Positions 1-5,336 of a stretch of DNA of 6,773 bases are shown in pieces. The DNA lies in contig JAAYLQ010000144.1 of assembly GCA_012521805.1 (NCBI GenBank), positions 1 to 6,773 on the forward strand, in the 5' to 3' direction. Both the position numbers and the translations under genes were made by a program. Below the pieces are notes generated by a model. It saw only the letters and a list, made by a program, of their open reading frames with translations, had not been told where the DNA came from and did not search any database. Numbering within the stretch: the stretch's first letter is position 1; each line of letters starts with the position of its first letter. Source of the stretch: Bacillota bacterium. GTDB taxonomy: Bacteria > Bacillota > Limnochordia > Darwinibacteriales > DTU012.

Positions 1-476
1 ACGATCCGCTGATAAGGTACAAACTCCATCAGCTCACTGCCGACAGCATCGCTGACCGCAATAATTCGATCAAGGGAGCGCAGCATGCGGCGGTTGACTA
101 ACCCATGGGTAACCCCATACCACCGAGATTGAGGCTGCGGCAGACAGTTGTGGGCGGTGAACAGCAGTCTGCTGCCGCCGCTTAACTTGGCCGCTGGGAC
201 CCCTATCATCACTGATTTCAGACCATGGATATGCACTAACCTGGGTTTAGCAGCACGCAGTACGCTCTTTAACTGCCAAATTGCTTTCAGATCTTTTCTC
301 AGGTTGATGCCATCAACGATATCGATAGGATAAAACTGAAAGCCTTCTGCCCATTCTGCCAGGTCAGCAGGTCCACAAATAATGATTTCATATTCTTCTT
401 TTAACCCGTTTCGTAAATGGGTTAAATGCTCCTTGATTCCACCTGCTGCCGGACGAATCATCCAAACTACTTTCAA
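1..476 (-). CDS. GT4-family glycosyltransferase, N-terminal part (cut by window edge)
   Basis: This frame stays open for 158 codons from a TTG at 474-476 to the window edge, so the C-terminal half is missing. The product begins LKVVWMIRPAAGGIKEHL. That is the first beta-strand and glycine-rich nucleotide-sugar loop (RPAxGGxxEHL) of GT-B fold glycosyltransferases of the GT4 group, which move a sugar from an activated donor to a lipid, protein or polysaccharide acceptor. Later family-like blocks are LVHIHGLKSVMIGVPAAKL (about residues 77-95), LLFTAHNCLP (about 101-110), and RSLDRIIAVSDAVGSELM (about 133-150), the usual end of the acceptor-binding domain. TTG is preferred to the ATG five codons inside because it keeps the beta-strand and has AAGGAAGGGA at 484-493 as ribosome binding site. 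The donor-binding domain with its EX7E motif lies outside, so donor and acceptor cannot be inferred. The gene is divergent from the one at 558. Confidence 0.85.
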   Translation of the reverse strand, partial: MKVVWMIRPAAGGIKEHLTHLRNGLKEEYEIIICGPADLAEWAEGFQFYPIDIVDGINLRKDLKAIWQLKSVLRAAKPRLVHIHGLKSVMIGVPAAKLSGGSRLLFTAHNCLPQPQSRWYGVTHGLVNRRMLRSLDRIIAVSDAVGSELMEFVPYQRI

Positions 477-499
477 CGTCTTATCCCTTCCTTCGCTGA

Positions 500-527
500 T
501 AGACAAACTTATTTATTACCCGATAAT
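500..527 (+). promoter_or_regulatory. candidate sigma-A promoter for the small membrane protein gene
   Basis: TAGACA at 500-505 and GATAAT at 522-527 each differ from consensus by one base and are 16 bases apart. Transcription would start near 534, giving a leader of about 24 bases that holds the ribosome binding site AAAGGAGG at 543-550. It lies in the 81-base gap between two divergent genes. The call rests on motif match and placement only. Confidence 0.4.
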
Positions 528-557
528 GGGAAACCTATTCTTAAAGGAGGTTGGAGA

Positions 558-944
558 ATGGGCAGACCTTTTGCCTTGATCAGTGTTTTGCTGATTGCAG
601 TAATTCTTTTCAGTACCTATCAAGCGTCAGTACAGAATCCACCAGCTGCGCCAGAGCAAGGTCCAGAGATCCGCAGCAACACCTCAACTTTTCAGGATCT
701 TACCGATAAAGCCGCTCAGGCGGCAGTAGATGGTGAATGGACGCTCTGCCGCTACTACATCGATCAGCTGCAGACTGAGTGGGATCAGATCAAGCCTGAT
801 TCAGCCCATCGCCTGGATACAATCATACAGGTTGACCAGGTTTTAGCTCAACTGCACGCACTGGCACTGGACCAAGATCAGGTGGGAATTATTCAGGCCA
901 CAACTCAGCTCACCCAAGCCTTTTCCCATTTATTCAGCAGCTAA
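558..944 (+). CDS. small membrane-anchored protein, DUF4363-like
   Basis: The product is 128 residues. Residues 5-20 form one hydrophobic helix (FALISVLLIAVILFST), followed by a Pro/Glu-rich linker (about 25-45) and a helical domain to the end. The helical part has the spacing FQDLTDKAAQAAVDGEW, then LQTEWDQI, then VDQVLAQLHALALDQDQ. This resembles DUF4363 proteins of Clostridia, which have an N-terminal membrane helix and paired tryptophans in a short helical bundle. The match is by eye and one usual tryptophan seems absent. Function is unknown; the domain probably lies outside the membrane. The ATG at 558 is chosen because AAAGGAGG sits seven bases upstream; the frame is open back to 426 but without a good ribosome binding site. 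It has its own candidate promoter and ends just before a strong terminator, so it appears monocistronic. TM-anchored hypothetical is secure; the family is not. Confidence 0.75.
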   Translation: MGRPFALISVLLIAVILFSTYQASVQNPPAAPEQGPEIRSNTSTFQDLTDKAAQAAVDGEWTLCRYYIDQLQTEWDQIKPDSAHRLDTIIQVDQVLAQLHALALDQDQVGIIQATTQLTQAFSHLFSS

Positions 945-949
945 AATTC

Positions 950-981
950 AGGGAGTAGCCCTCGCTACTCCCTAACTTTTT
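950..981. terminator. bidirectional rho-independent terminator
   Basis: AGGGAGTAGC at 950-959 pairs perfectly with GCTACTCCCT at 964-973 around the 4-base loop CCTC. On the plus strand a TTTTT run (977-981) follows, which fits termination after the gene ending at 944. On the minus strand the hairpin is followed by TTTTA (943-947 complemented), a weaker U tract that could stop the convergent small gene ending at 984. Confidence 0.85.
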
Positions 982-983
982 AA

Positions 984-1118
984 TCACATCCGTTTTTTAG
1001 GATGGTTGATTTGCTCTTTCACATTGGTTTCTGTTTCCGGTTTACCTAACAGCTCATCGGCAACTTCGTAGTTCTCGTTTTGATTGCGCTTTTTGTTCAG
1101 CTTCTTTTTCTTAGCCAC
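984..1118 (-). CDS. small basic hypothetical protein (44 aa), possible SASP-like segment
   Basis: The product is a 44-residue, highly charged protein. It opens with the lysine run AKKKKLNKKR, continues NENYEVADELLGKPE (about residues 14-28), and ends HPKKRM. The GTG at 1116-1118 is chosen because GGGAGGG (1125-1131) stands seven bases upstream. A TTG one codon earlier is possible; the in-frame ATG at 1175 would add a hydrophobic stretch translated from upstream of this strong site. I do not recognise the protein. The YEVADELLG stretch resembles the KYEVAxELG segment of alpha/beta small acid-soluble spore proteins, but the glycine-rich second half of that family is missing. It converges on the gene ending at 944 and shares its terminator. 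A good start site and terminator support a real gene, with moderate confidence because it is short. Confidence 0.55.
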   Translation of the reverse strand: MAKKKKLNKKRNQNENYEVADELLGKPETETNVKEQINHPKKRM

Positions 1119-1124
1119 CAACCG

Positions 1125-1131
1125 CCCTCCC
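1125..1131 (-). promoter_or_regulatory. ribosome binding site that sets a GTG start
   Basis: The minus strand reads GGGAGGG here, with a 7-base spacer to GTG at 1118 and 4 bases to TTG at 1121. It is the main reason for calling the short form of this small gene. Confidence 0.6.
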
Positions 1132-1248
1132 TTCGCTTTTAGTATGGGCAGCCGGATAAAAAAATAAACTCCCAACTGAAAATGCAGGAAGTTTCCAGAA
1201 CCATGCAGAAACAGTTAAGGCAGTTTAAATACAGAAGCGAGTGGTACT

Positions 1249-2127
1249 ATGAGCATAGCAATCATTGCAAACCCATCTGCAGGACGTGGACGCGGTAACA
1301 AGGTAGCTGAAACTGCTGCACAGGTGCTGCGGGAAAAGAATCAGGATTTTGAGCTGTTAAAAACAGCAGGTCCCCAGCATGCGGTAGAATTAGCCTATCA
1401 AGCCAGCCGCAGACATGAAATAGTGGCGGCTTTAGGCGGTGATGGCACAATTAATGAAGTGTTAACCGGATTGTGGGAAACCGATTCTAAGTTAGCGATT
1501 ATTCCAGGAGGTACCGGTAATGATTATGCCCGAGGCTTAGGCATTCCTCGGAATCCAGTTGCCGCCCTCGATCTGCTGTTTAACGGTACCACAGTTAAAT
1601 TTGATGTGATTAAAGAAACAGATCGCCTTTTTGGGGTAGTTTCAACGATCGGGTTTCCCTCAACCGTTTTGGTCAATGTAAATGCGCATCGTGACTCCTG
1701 GTTGAAAGGATCACCGGTATTTCTAGCGGCAGTAGCTCAAACAATCCGGGAGCTTGAAAGCTATCAAGTTAGAATTACTATCGATCAAAAAGTGATTGAT
1801 ACTAAAGTGGTAGGTGTGGTGCTAATGAATATGCCGTATGGAGGCGGCGGACTTAAATTTGCACCTAACGCCCGTTTTAATGATGGACAGATTTCTGTGG
1901 TAATCATTCGGGACATTGGCAAATTTGCCTTAATGCGGGCTCTGCCAACAGTTTATTTCGGCAGACATGTCAATCATCCTCGAGTAGAGATTCTGCAGGG
2001 CAAAGAAGTGCTGATTGAGGCTGAGCAGCCGCTGACAAAGTCATTTGATGGAGATTTAGCAGGCAGCACACCATTAAAGGCGCGGATTTATCCTGAAAAG
2101 GCTGCTGTTATTGTGGGGCGAACTTAA
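1249..2127 (+). CDS. diacylglycerol/lipid kinase (DagK/YegS/BmrU family)
   Basis: This complete 292-residue lipid kinase has the usual family length. Such enzymes transfer phosphate from ATP to diacylglycerol or a related lipid at the inner membrane face; in Gram-positives the DgkB-type enzyme returns diacylglycerol, for example from lipoteichoic acid synthesis, to phosphatidic acid. Visible motifs are NPSAGRGRG (8-16), the nucleotide-binding GGDGT (63-67), GGTGND (87-92), YGGGGLKFAP (197-206) followed by ND (211-212), and DGD (267-269), where relatives have DGE with the catalytic aspartate. No transmembrane segment is seen, as expected. The start MSIAIIANPSAG matches the family start, but its ribosome binding site is weak (GAGTGG at 1239-1244). 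I see no convincing promoter in 1119-1248 and no hairpin after the stop. The exact substrate (diacylglycerol or another lipid) cannot be read from sequence, so no symbol is given. Confidence 0.93.
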   Translation: MSIAIIANPSAGRGRGNKVAETAAQVLREKNQDFELLKTAGPQHAVELAYQASRRHEIVAALGGDGTINEVLTGLWETDSKLAIIPGGTGNDYARGLGIPRNPVAALDLLFNGTTVKFDVIKETDRLFGVVSTIGFPSTVLVNVNAHRDSWLKGSPVFLAAVAQTIRELESYQVRITIDQKVIDTKVVGVVLMNMPYGGGGLKFAPNARFNDGQISVVIIRDIGKFALMRALPTVYFGRHVNHPRVEILQGKEVLIEAEQPLTKSFDGDLAGSTPLKARIYPEKAAVIVGRT

Positions 2128-2142
2128 AAATTAATAAAAAAA
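2124..2142 (-). terminator. U-rich tract directly after tRNA-His, likely terminator of the tRNA operon
   Basis: Immediately after the CCA of tRNA-His the minus strand reads TTTTTTT, ATTAA, TTTTT. No separate hairpin precedes it, so the tRNA fold itself (acceptor and T stems) may act as the terminator stem. The tract overlaps the stop codon of the convergent lipid kinase gene. Confidence 0.4.
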
Positions 2143-2220
2143 TGGGGTGAGTAACCGGATTCGAACCGGCGACCTCCAGGGCCACAACCTGGCGCTCTAA
2201 CCAACTGAGCTATACCCACC
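2143..2220 (-). tRNA. tRNA-His (anticodon GTG)
   Basis: The cloverleaf is complete with CCA encoded. The acceptor GTGGGTA pairs with TACTCAC (one G-U). The anticodon loop TTGTGGC sits in the stem CCAGG/CCTGG, and the T loop is TTCGAAT. The extra G at position -1 (2220) opposite discriminator C73 is the identity mark of bacterial tRNA-His and confirms the call. It is last in the operon, 37 bases after tRNA-Arg. Confidence 0.97.
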
Positions 2221-2257
2221 ACATTAAGTTTATATAGTTATAATATCGGGTTGCACA

Positions 2258-2333
2258 TGGCGCGCCTGGCAGGATTCGAACCTGCGGCACTCGGATTAGA
2301 AGTCCGATGCTCTATCCCCTGAGCTACAGGCGC
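2258..2333 (-). tRNA. tRNA-Arg (anticodon TCT)
   Basis: GCGCCTG pairs perfectly with CAGGCGC, with G73 and CCA encoded. The anticodon stem TCGGA/TCCGA encloses CTTCTAA, giving anticodon TCT for AGA/AGG. The T arm is GCAGG-TTCGAAT-CCTGC. An AT-rich 37-base spacer separates it from tRNA-His. Confidence 0.97.
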
Positions 2334-2346
2334 ATAATTCCAAAAC

Positions 2347-2420
2347 TGGAGCGGGTGAAGGGAATCGAACCCTCACAGCTGGCTTGGAAGGCCAGTGCTC
2401 TACCATTGAGCTACACCCGC
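2347..2420 (-). tRNA. tRNA-Gly (anticodon TCC)
   Basis: GCGGGTG pairs with CACCCGC, with T73 and CCA encoded. The anticodon stem CTGGC/GCCAG encloses CTTCCAA, giving TCC for GGA (and GGG by wobble). The T arm is GAGGG-TTCGATT-CCCTT. It is 13 bases upstream of tRNA-Arg in the transcript. Confidence 0.97.
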
Positions 2421-2429
2421 AAAATTTTA

Positions 2430-2507
2430 TGGTCGGGGCGAGAGGATTTGAACCTCCGGCCTCCTGCTCCCAAGGCAGGCGCGCTAGCCAAACTGCGCCA
2501 CGCCCCG
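2430..2507 (-). tRNA. tRNA-Pro (anticodon TGG)
   Basis: CGGGGCG pairs with CGCCCCG; the C1-G72 first pair is typical of bacterial tRNA-Pro. A73 and CCA are encoded. The anticodon stem CCTGC/GCAGG encloses CTTGGGA, giving TGG for CCA and other CCN codons. The T arm is GGAGG-TTCAAAT-CCTCT with one G-U pair. It is the first gene of the tRNA operon, 9 bases before tRNA-Gly. Confidence 0.97.
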
Positions 2508-2540
2508 ACTAGTTTGTCTATTATCGAACTGACAAGTGCT

Positions 2541-2569
2541 ATGATACCATATCTGAACAGGTATGTCAA
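2541..2569 (-). promoter_or_regulatory. strong sigma-A promoter of the tRNA operon
   Basis: On the minus strand, perfect TTGACA (2564-2569) is followed after exactly 17 bases by TATCAT (2541-2546). TGG stands just before the -10, making it an extended -10. Transcription should start near 2534, about 27 bases before tRNA-Pro. A/T tracts at 2582-2603 fall about 48-70 bases upstream of that start and may partly serve as an UP element. The promoter lies in the 66 bases between rdgB and the tRNAs. Confidence 0.88.
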
Positions 2570-2573
2570 CACA

Positions 2574-3179
2574 TTATCGGCAAAATTTTTCAATTAAAAT
2601 TTTGCGAAGTTCTGCTAGTGCTTTTGCCCGGTGACTGATTTGGTTTTTAACCTCCGGATCCAGCTCCGCAAAGGTCTGATTATACTCCGGGACAACGAAA
2701 AGGGGATCATAACCAAAGCCATTGGTCCCTTGAGGACGATAACCAATCTTACCAGAACAGATGCCGGTGCAGGTCTCCACATCCCCATTAGGCTCGGCCA
2801 GGGCAATTACACATTCAAAATGGGCGTCCCTTTTTTCCCAAGGCACATCCCGCAGTTTATATAACAACTTATCATTATTGCGCTGATCATTCGAAGGAAT
2901 GCCGGCATACCTAGCAGAATTGACCCCTGGTTCGCCGTTAAGGCAATCAACTACTAACCCAGAATCATCGCCGATGGCTGTCAGATTTAAAGCTTTGGCT
3001 GTGTAAAGCGCTTTTTTTACAGCGTTGGCTTTAAAGGTACGTCCATCCTCGACAACCTCCGGCAGATCAGCTATTTCCCCTACTCCCTTAATCACTACAG
3101 GCAGATCTGCTAAAATCGCTTTAATTTCCTCCACTTTGTGCCGATTTCTTGAGGCTATTACCAGCACCGGCTCAGTCAC
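2574..3179 (-). CDS. rdgB: XTP/dITP diphosphatase (RdgB/HAM1, non-canonical purine NTPase)
   Basis: This 201-residue protein is of normal length for the RdgB/HAM1 family. The enzyme hydrolyses dITP, XTP and dHAPTP-type purine triphosphates to monophosphate and pyrophosphate, keeping damaged bases out of DNA. Motifs in order are ASRNRHKVEEI (9-19), EDGRTFKANA (44-53), DDSGLVV (71-77) with the metal-binding or catalytic acids, GEPGVNSARYAG (82-93), FECVIALA (121-128), GTNGFGYDPLF (151-161), and NQISHRAKAL (179-188). Residue 51 is Ala where many relatives have Glu in TFxENA; other variants are known there. The start is GTG with GGGGAGGAT (3186-3194) eight bases upstream, and it overlaps the end of rph by eight bases, which suggests translational coupling. 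It is the last gene of the five-gene operon. The rph-rdgB pairing is also found in Bacillus. Confidence 0.96.
   Translation of the reverse strand: MTEPVLVIASRNRHKVEEIKAILADLPVVIKGVGEIADLPEVVEDGRTFKANAVKKALYTAKALNLTAIGDDSGLVVDCLNGEPGVNSARYAGIPSNDQRNNDKLLYKLRDVPWEKRDAHFECVIALAEPNGDVETCTGICSGKIGYRPQGTNGFGYDPLFVVPEYNQTFAELDPEVKNQISHRAKALAELRKILIEKFCR
2580..2605. repeat. A/T-rich inverted repeat at the 3' end of rdgB
   Basis: GCAAAATTTT (2580-2589) and AAAATTTTGC (2596-2605) are exact inverted copies around TCAATT. The repeat lies inside the last codons of rdgB (KILIEKF). No U run follows on the minus strand, so it is not a standard terminator. It may stabilise the mRNA end or form part of the A/T-rich region upstream of the tRNA promoter. 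Confidence 0.5.
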
Positions 3180-3927
3180 CTGATGATCCTCCCCATAAAT
3201 TTGTTAATCCTGATGTCAAAACGCGTCTCTGAATCTTCACTAGTTCATTGATGCCGCTTTCTGCTAAATCGAGCATGGCGGTTAGCTCCTGGCGGGTAAA
3301 AGTTTCTGCCTCAGCGGTTCCCTGGATTTCCACCAGCTTACCGGAACCGGTCATCACCACATTTAAGTCAACCTCAGCCTGTGAATCTTCCTGATAGCAT
3401 AAATCTAAGAGAACCTGTCCATCCACGATTCCTACACTAATCGCTGCTAAATAATCTGTAATTGGGAGCGTTTCCCAGTTCTCCTGTTCTTTTAACTTGG
3501 TCAAAGCATCGACCAACGCTATGTAAGCCCCTGTTATTGAGCTGGTGCGGGTGCCTCCATCAGCTTGAATCACATCGCAATCGATCCAGATGGTCCGCTC
3601 ACCAATCGCCTTTAAATCTACCACCGCCCTCAGGGCTCTGCCGATCAAACGCTGAATTTCATGGGTGCGTCCTCCCTGCTTGCCCCGGGATGCCTCCCTA
3701 ACGTTGCGGACTTCTGTTGCCCGCGGCAGCATGGCGTACTCTGCTGTGATCCAGCCTTCACCTAAACCCCGCAAAAACGGCGGTACCTTGTCCTCCACTG
3801 ATGCTGTACAGATTACTTTTGTATCACCGACCGCAATCAATACCGAGCCTTCCGCATGTTTGATAAAATCGCGCTCAATAACCACAGGCCGCAGTTGATC
3901 TGCTCTTCGGCCATCAACTCTTTCCAC
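3172..3927 (-). CDS. rph: ribonuclease PH
   Basis: RNase PH, 251 residues, near the family norm. It is a phosphate-dependent 3'-5' exoribonuclease, hexameric in known relatives, that trims the 3' ends of tRNA precursors and other RNAs. The start is typical (RVDGRRADQLRPV). GGRTHEIQRLIGRALR (85-100) contains the phosphate-site arginine, and GGTRTSSITG (124-133) is the family signature. DLCYQEDSQAEVDLNVV (175-191) carries the active-site aspartates, and QGTAEAETF (202-210) closes the core. No key residue is missing. The start is GTG with GGAGGT (3935-3940) seven bases upstream; an ATG within that spacer is out of frame. It lies 26 bases after murD and overlaps rdgB by eight bases, so it is clearly co-transcribed. 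Confidence 0.97.
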   Translation of the reverse strand: MERVDGRRADQLRPVVIERDFIKHAEGSVLIAVGDTKVICTASVEDKVPPFLRGLGEGWITAEYAMLPRATEVRNVREASRGKQGGRTHEIQRLIGRALRAVVDLKAIGERTIWIDCDVIQADGGTRTSSITGAYIALVDALTKLKEQENWETLPITDYLAAISVGIVDGQVLLDLCYQEDSQAEVDLNVVMTGSGKLVEIQGTAEAETFTRQELTAMLDLAESGINELVKIQRRVLTSGLTNLWGGSSGD

Positions 3928-3953
3928 TGATCATACCTCCATTTTACATGCTT

Positions 3954-5336
3954 TCATCTATCTTTTACAGCTAATTCCTGCACAATACTGCGAAAATGGT
4001 CTCCACGAGCTTCAAAATTAGGGTACATATCAAAACTGGCACATGCCGGTGACAGCAGTACCGCATCACCGCAGTCCGCCAACTGGGCAGCAAGATCAAC
4101 TGCGTGACTTAGATCACTGGCTCGGTAAACCTGCTTATAATCCGGAGAAACAGCGGTAATCTCCTCTGCAATTAGATCCGCAGTTTGACCCAGTAGGATT
4201 ACAGCCTTCACCCTACCGCTCTTAACCACTACTTCAGCCAGCTCTGTAAAGCTGAGTTTTTTATCATAACCGCCGGCAATTAAAATCACGGGCTGCGTAA
4301 AAGCCCTAATACCGGCAATCGTGCGGGCCGGGCTGGTAGCAATTGAATCATTGTAATACTCAACTTGATTGATCGCTGCAACAAACTCTAACCGGTGTTT
4401 AACTCCTCTAAACTGGCGGGCAGCACTGCAGATTGCGTCCCAGTCAGCCCCTGCTAGATGTGCTAACAGGGCAGCAGCCATCACATTCTGCAGATTGTGC
4501 TCTCCAATTAAACCAATGTCCTGCTTCGATATTAACGGGACAATTCCTGCCGCATCCTGAAAAACTAACATTCCTTGATCATCGAGATAAATACCGGGCT
4601 TAACTGCATTCTTTGAGCTGAAGAAGTAAACAGCACCAACCGCTTCACTAGCCATATTCCGCACAATCGGGTCATCGTAATTAAATACAGCTGCATCGGC
4701 AGGCTGTTGGTGCAGATAGATCTGTTTCTTCGCTTGGATATAATTCTCCATCGTTAAATGAACATCAAGATGGTTCTCACTGATATTTGTCACCAGTGCC
4801 GCCTGGGGACTCTGGCTCAGCAGTTCTAATTGAAAGCTGGACAGCTCCATGATGATCGGTTGATCGGCTGGGATCTGATCAATCCGCTCAATTAATGGAT
4901 TACCGATATTCCCACCGACATGACACTTAATACCTGCTGCTTTGAGCATTTCACCAACTAAAGTGGTAGTAGTAGTCTTGCCGCTGCTGCCGGTAATGCC
5001 GTACACTGGTGCTTGAGCCTGCTGCAGCACTAAGGCAACCTCACTCAACAGCGGAACTTGACCCATCAGGGCCTGGATTTCCGGCAGATGTTTGGGAATA
5101 CCTGGAGTGAGAAATACCGCATCATATTTATGCAAACCCTGCAGATATTCCTCCGGTCCAAGGCAAAAGTCTACACCGAGGTTCCGCAGGGATGCATAGG
5201 TGTCCCCTAGTTCTGATGCGGTTTTCCGGTCGCGGCCAGATATTACCGCGCCGTGTCGGAGCAGATATATAATTAACGGCACATTGCTGATGCCTAAACC
5301 AACTACAGCAACTTGTTTTCCTTCCCACTGCTTCAT
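3954..5336 (-). CDS. murD: UDP-N-acetylmuramoyl-L-alanine--D-glutamate ligase
   Basis: MurD, 460 residues, normal length. It adds D-glutamate to UDP-MurNAc-L-Ala in the cytoplasm using ATP, the second amino acid of the peptidoglycan stem. The N-terminal Rossmann domain begins VAVVGLGISNVPL (9-21). The ATP loop is GITGSSGKTTTT (113-124). NISENHLDVH is at 184-193, and the lysine expected to be carbamylated is K203 in YIQAKKQIY. EHNLQN (279-284), HRLE (314-317), NDSIATSP (329-336) and SPACASFDMYPNFEARGDHF (429-448) complete the set. NDSIATSP replaces the better known NDSKATN, and the ATP loop has Ser where Asn is usual. The ATG at 5336 is chosen because it overlaps the murI stop as ATGA, with GGGGAG upstream. 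A TTG seven codons earlier is less likely. MurI directly upstream makes its substrate. The gene normally sits in the mraY-murG cluster, so the place is unusual. Confidence 0.95.
   Translation of the reverse strand: MKQWEGKQVAVVGLGISNVPLIIYLLRHGAVISGRDRKTASELGDTYASLRNLGVDFCLGPEEYLQGLHKYDAVFLTPGIPKHLPEIQALMGQVPLLSEVALVLQQAQAPVYGITGSSGKTTTTTLVGEMLKAAGIKCHVGGNIGNPLIERIDQIPADQPIIMELSSFQLELLSQSPQAALVTNISENHLDVHLTMENYIQAKKQIYLHQQPADAAVFNYDDPIVRNMASEAVGAVYFFSSKNAVKPGIYLDDQGMLVFQDAAGIVPLISKQDIGLIGEHNLQNVMAAALLAHLAGADWDAICSAARQFRGVKHRLEFVAAINQVEYYNDSIATSPARTIAGIRAFTQPVILIAGGYDKKLSFTELAEVVVKSGRVKAVILLGQTADLIAEEITAVSPDYKQVYRASDLSHAVDLAAQLADCGDAVLLSPACASFDMYPNFEARGDHFRSIVQELAVKDR

Noticed and set aside
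426..557. 44-codon N-terminal extension of the small membrane protein
   Set aside because: It overlaps the divergent glycosyltransferase start and the likely promoter, while AAAGGAGG seven bases before the ATG at 558 marks the real start.
1119..1175. Longer form of the 44-residue protein starting at ATG 1175
   Set aside because: It would place the strong GGGAGGG site inside the gene, and the ATG at 1175 lacks a comparable site.
2221..2257. AT-rich spacer between tRNA-Arg and tRNA-His as an internal promoter
   Set aside because: TATAAC-like strings occur on the minus strand but no -35 element stands at the right distance; processing spacer is the simpler reading.
2411..2593. 60-residue minus-strand frame over tRNA-Pro and its promoter
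   Set aside because: It translates the sense strand of tRNA-Pro and the promoter region; no ribosome binding site and no family match.
2307..2597. 96-residue plus-strand frame across the tRNA cluster
   Set aside because: It is antisense translation of tRNA-Arg, -Gly and -Pro; the GREDLNLRPPAPKAGALA string is a well-known false protein from tRNA-Pro genes.
3462..3898. Two plus-strand frames opposite rph
   Set aside because: They lie fully antisense to a complete RNase PH gene and show no family features.
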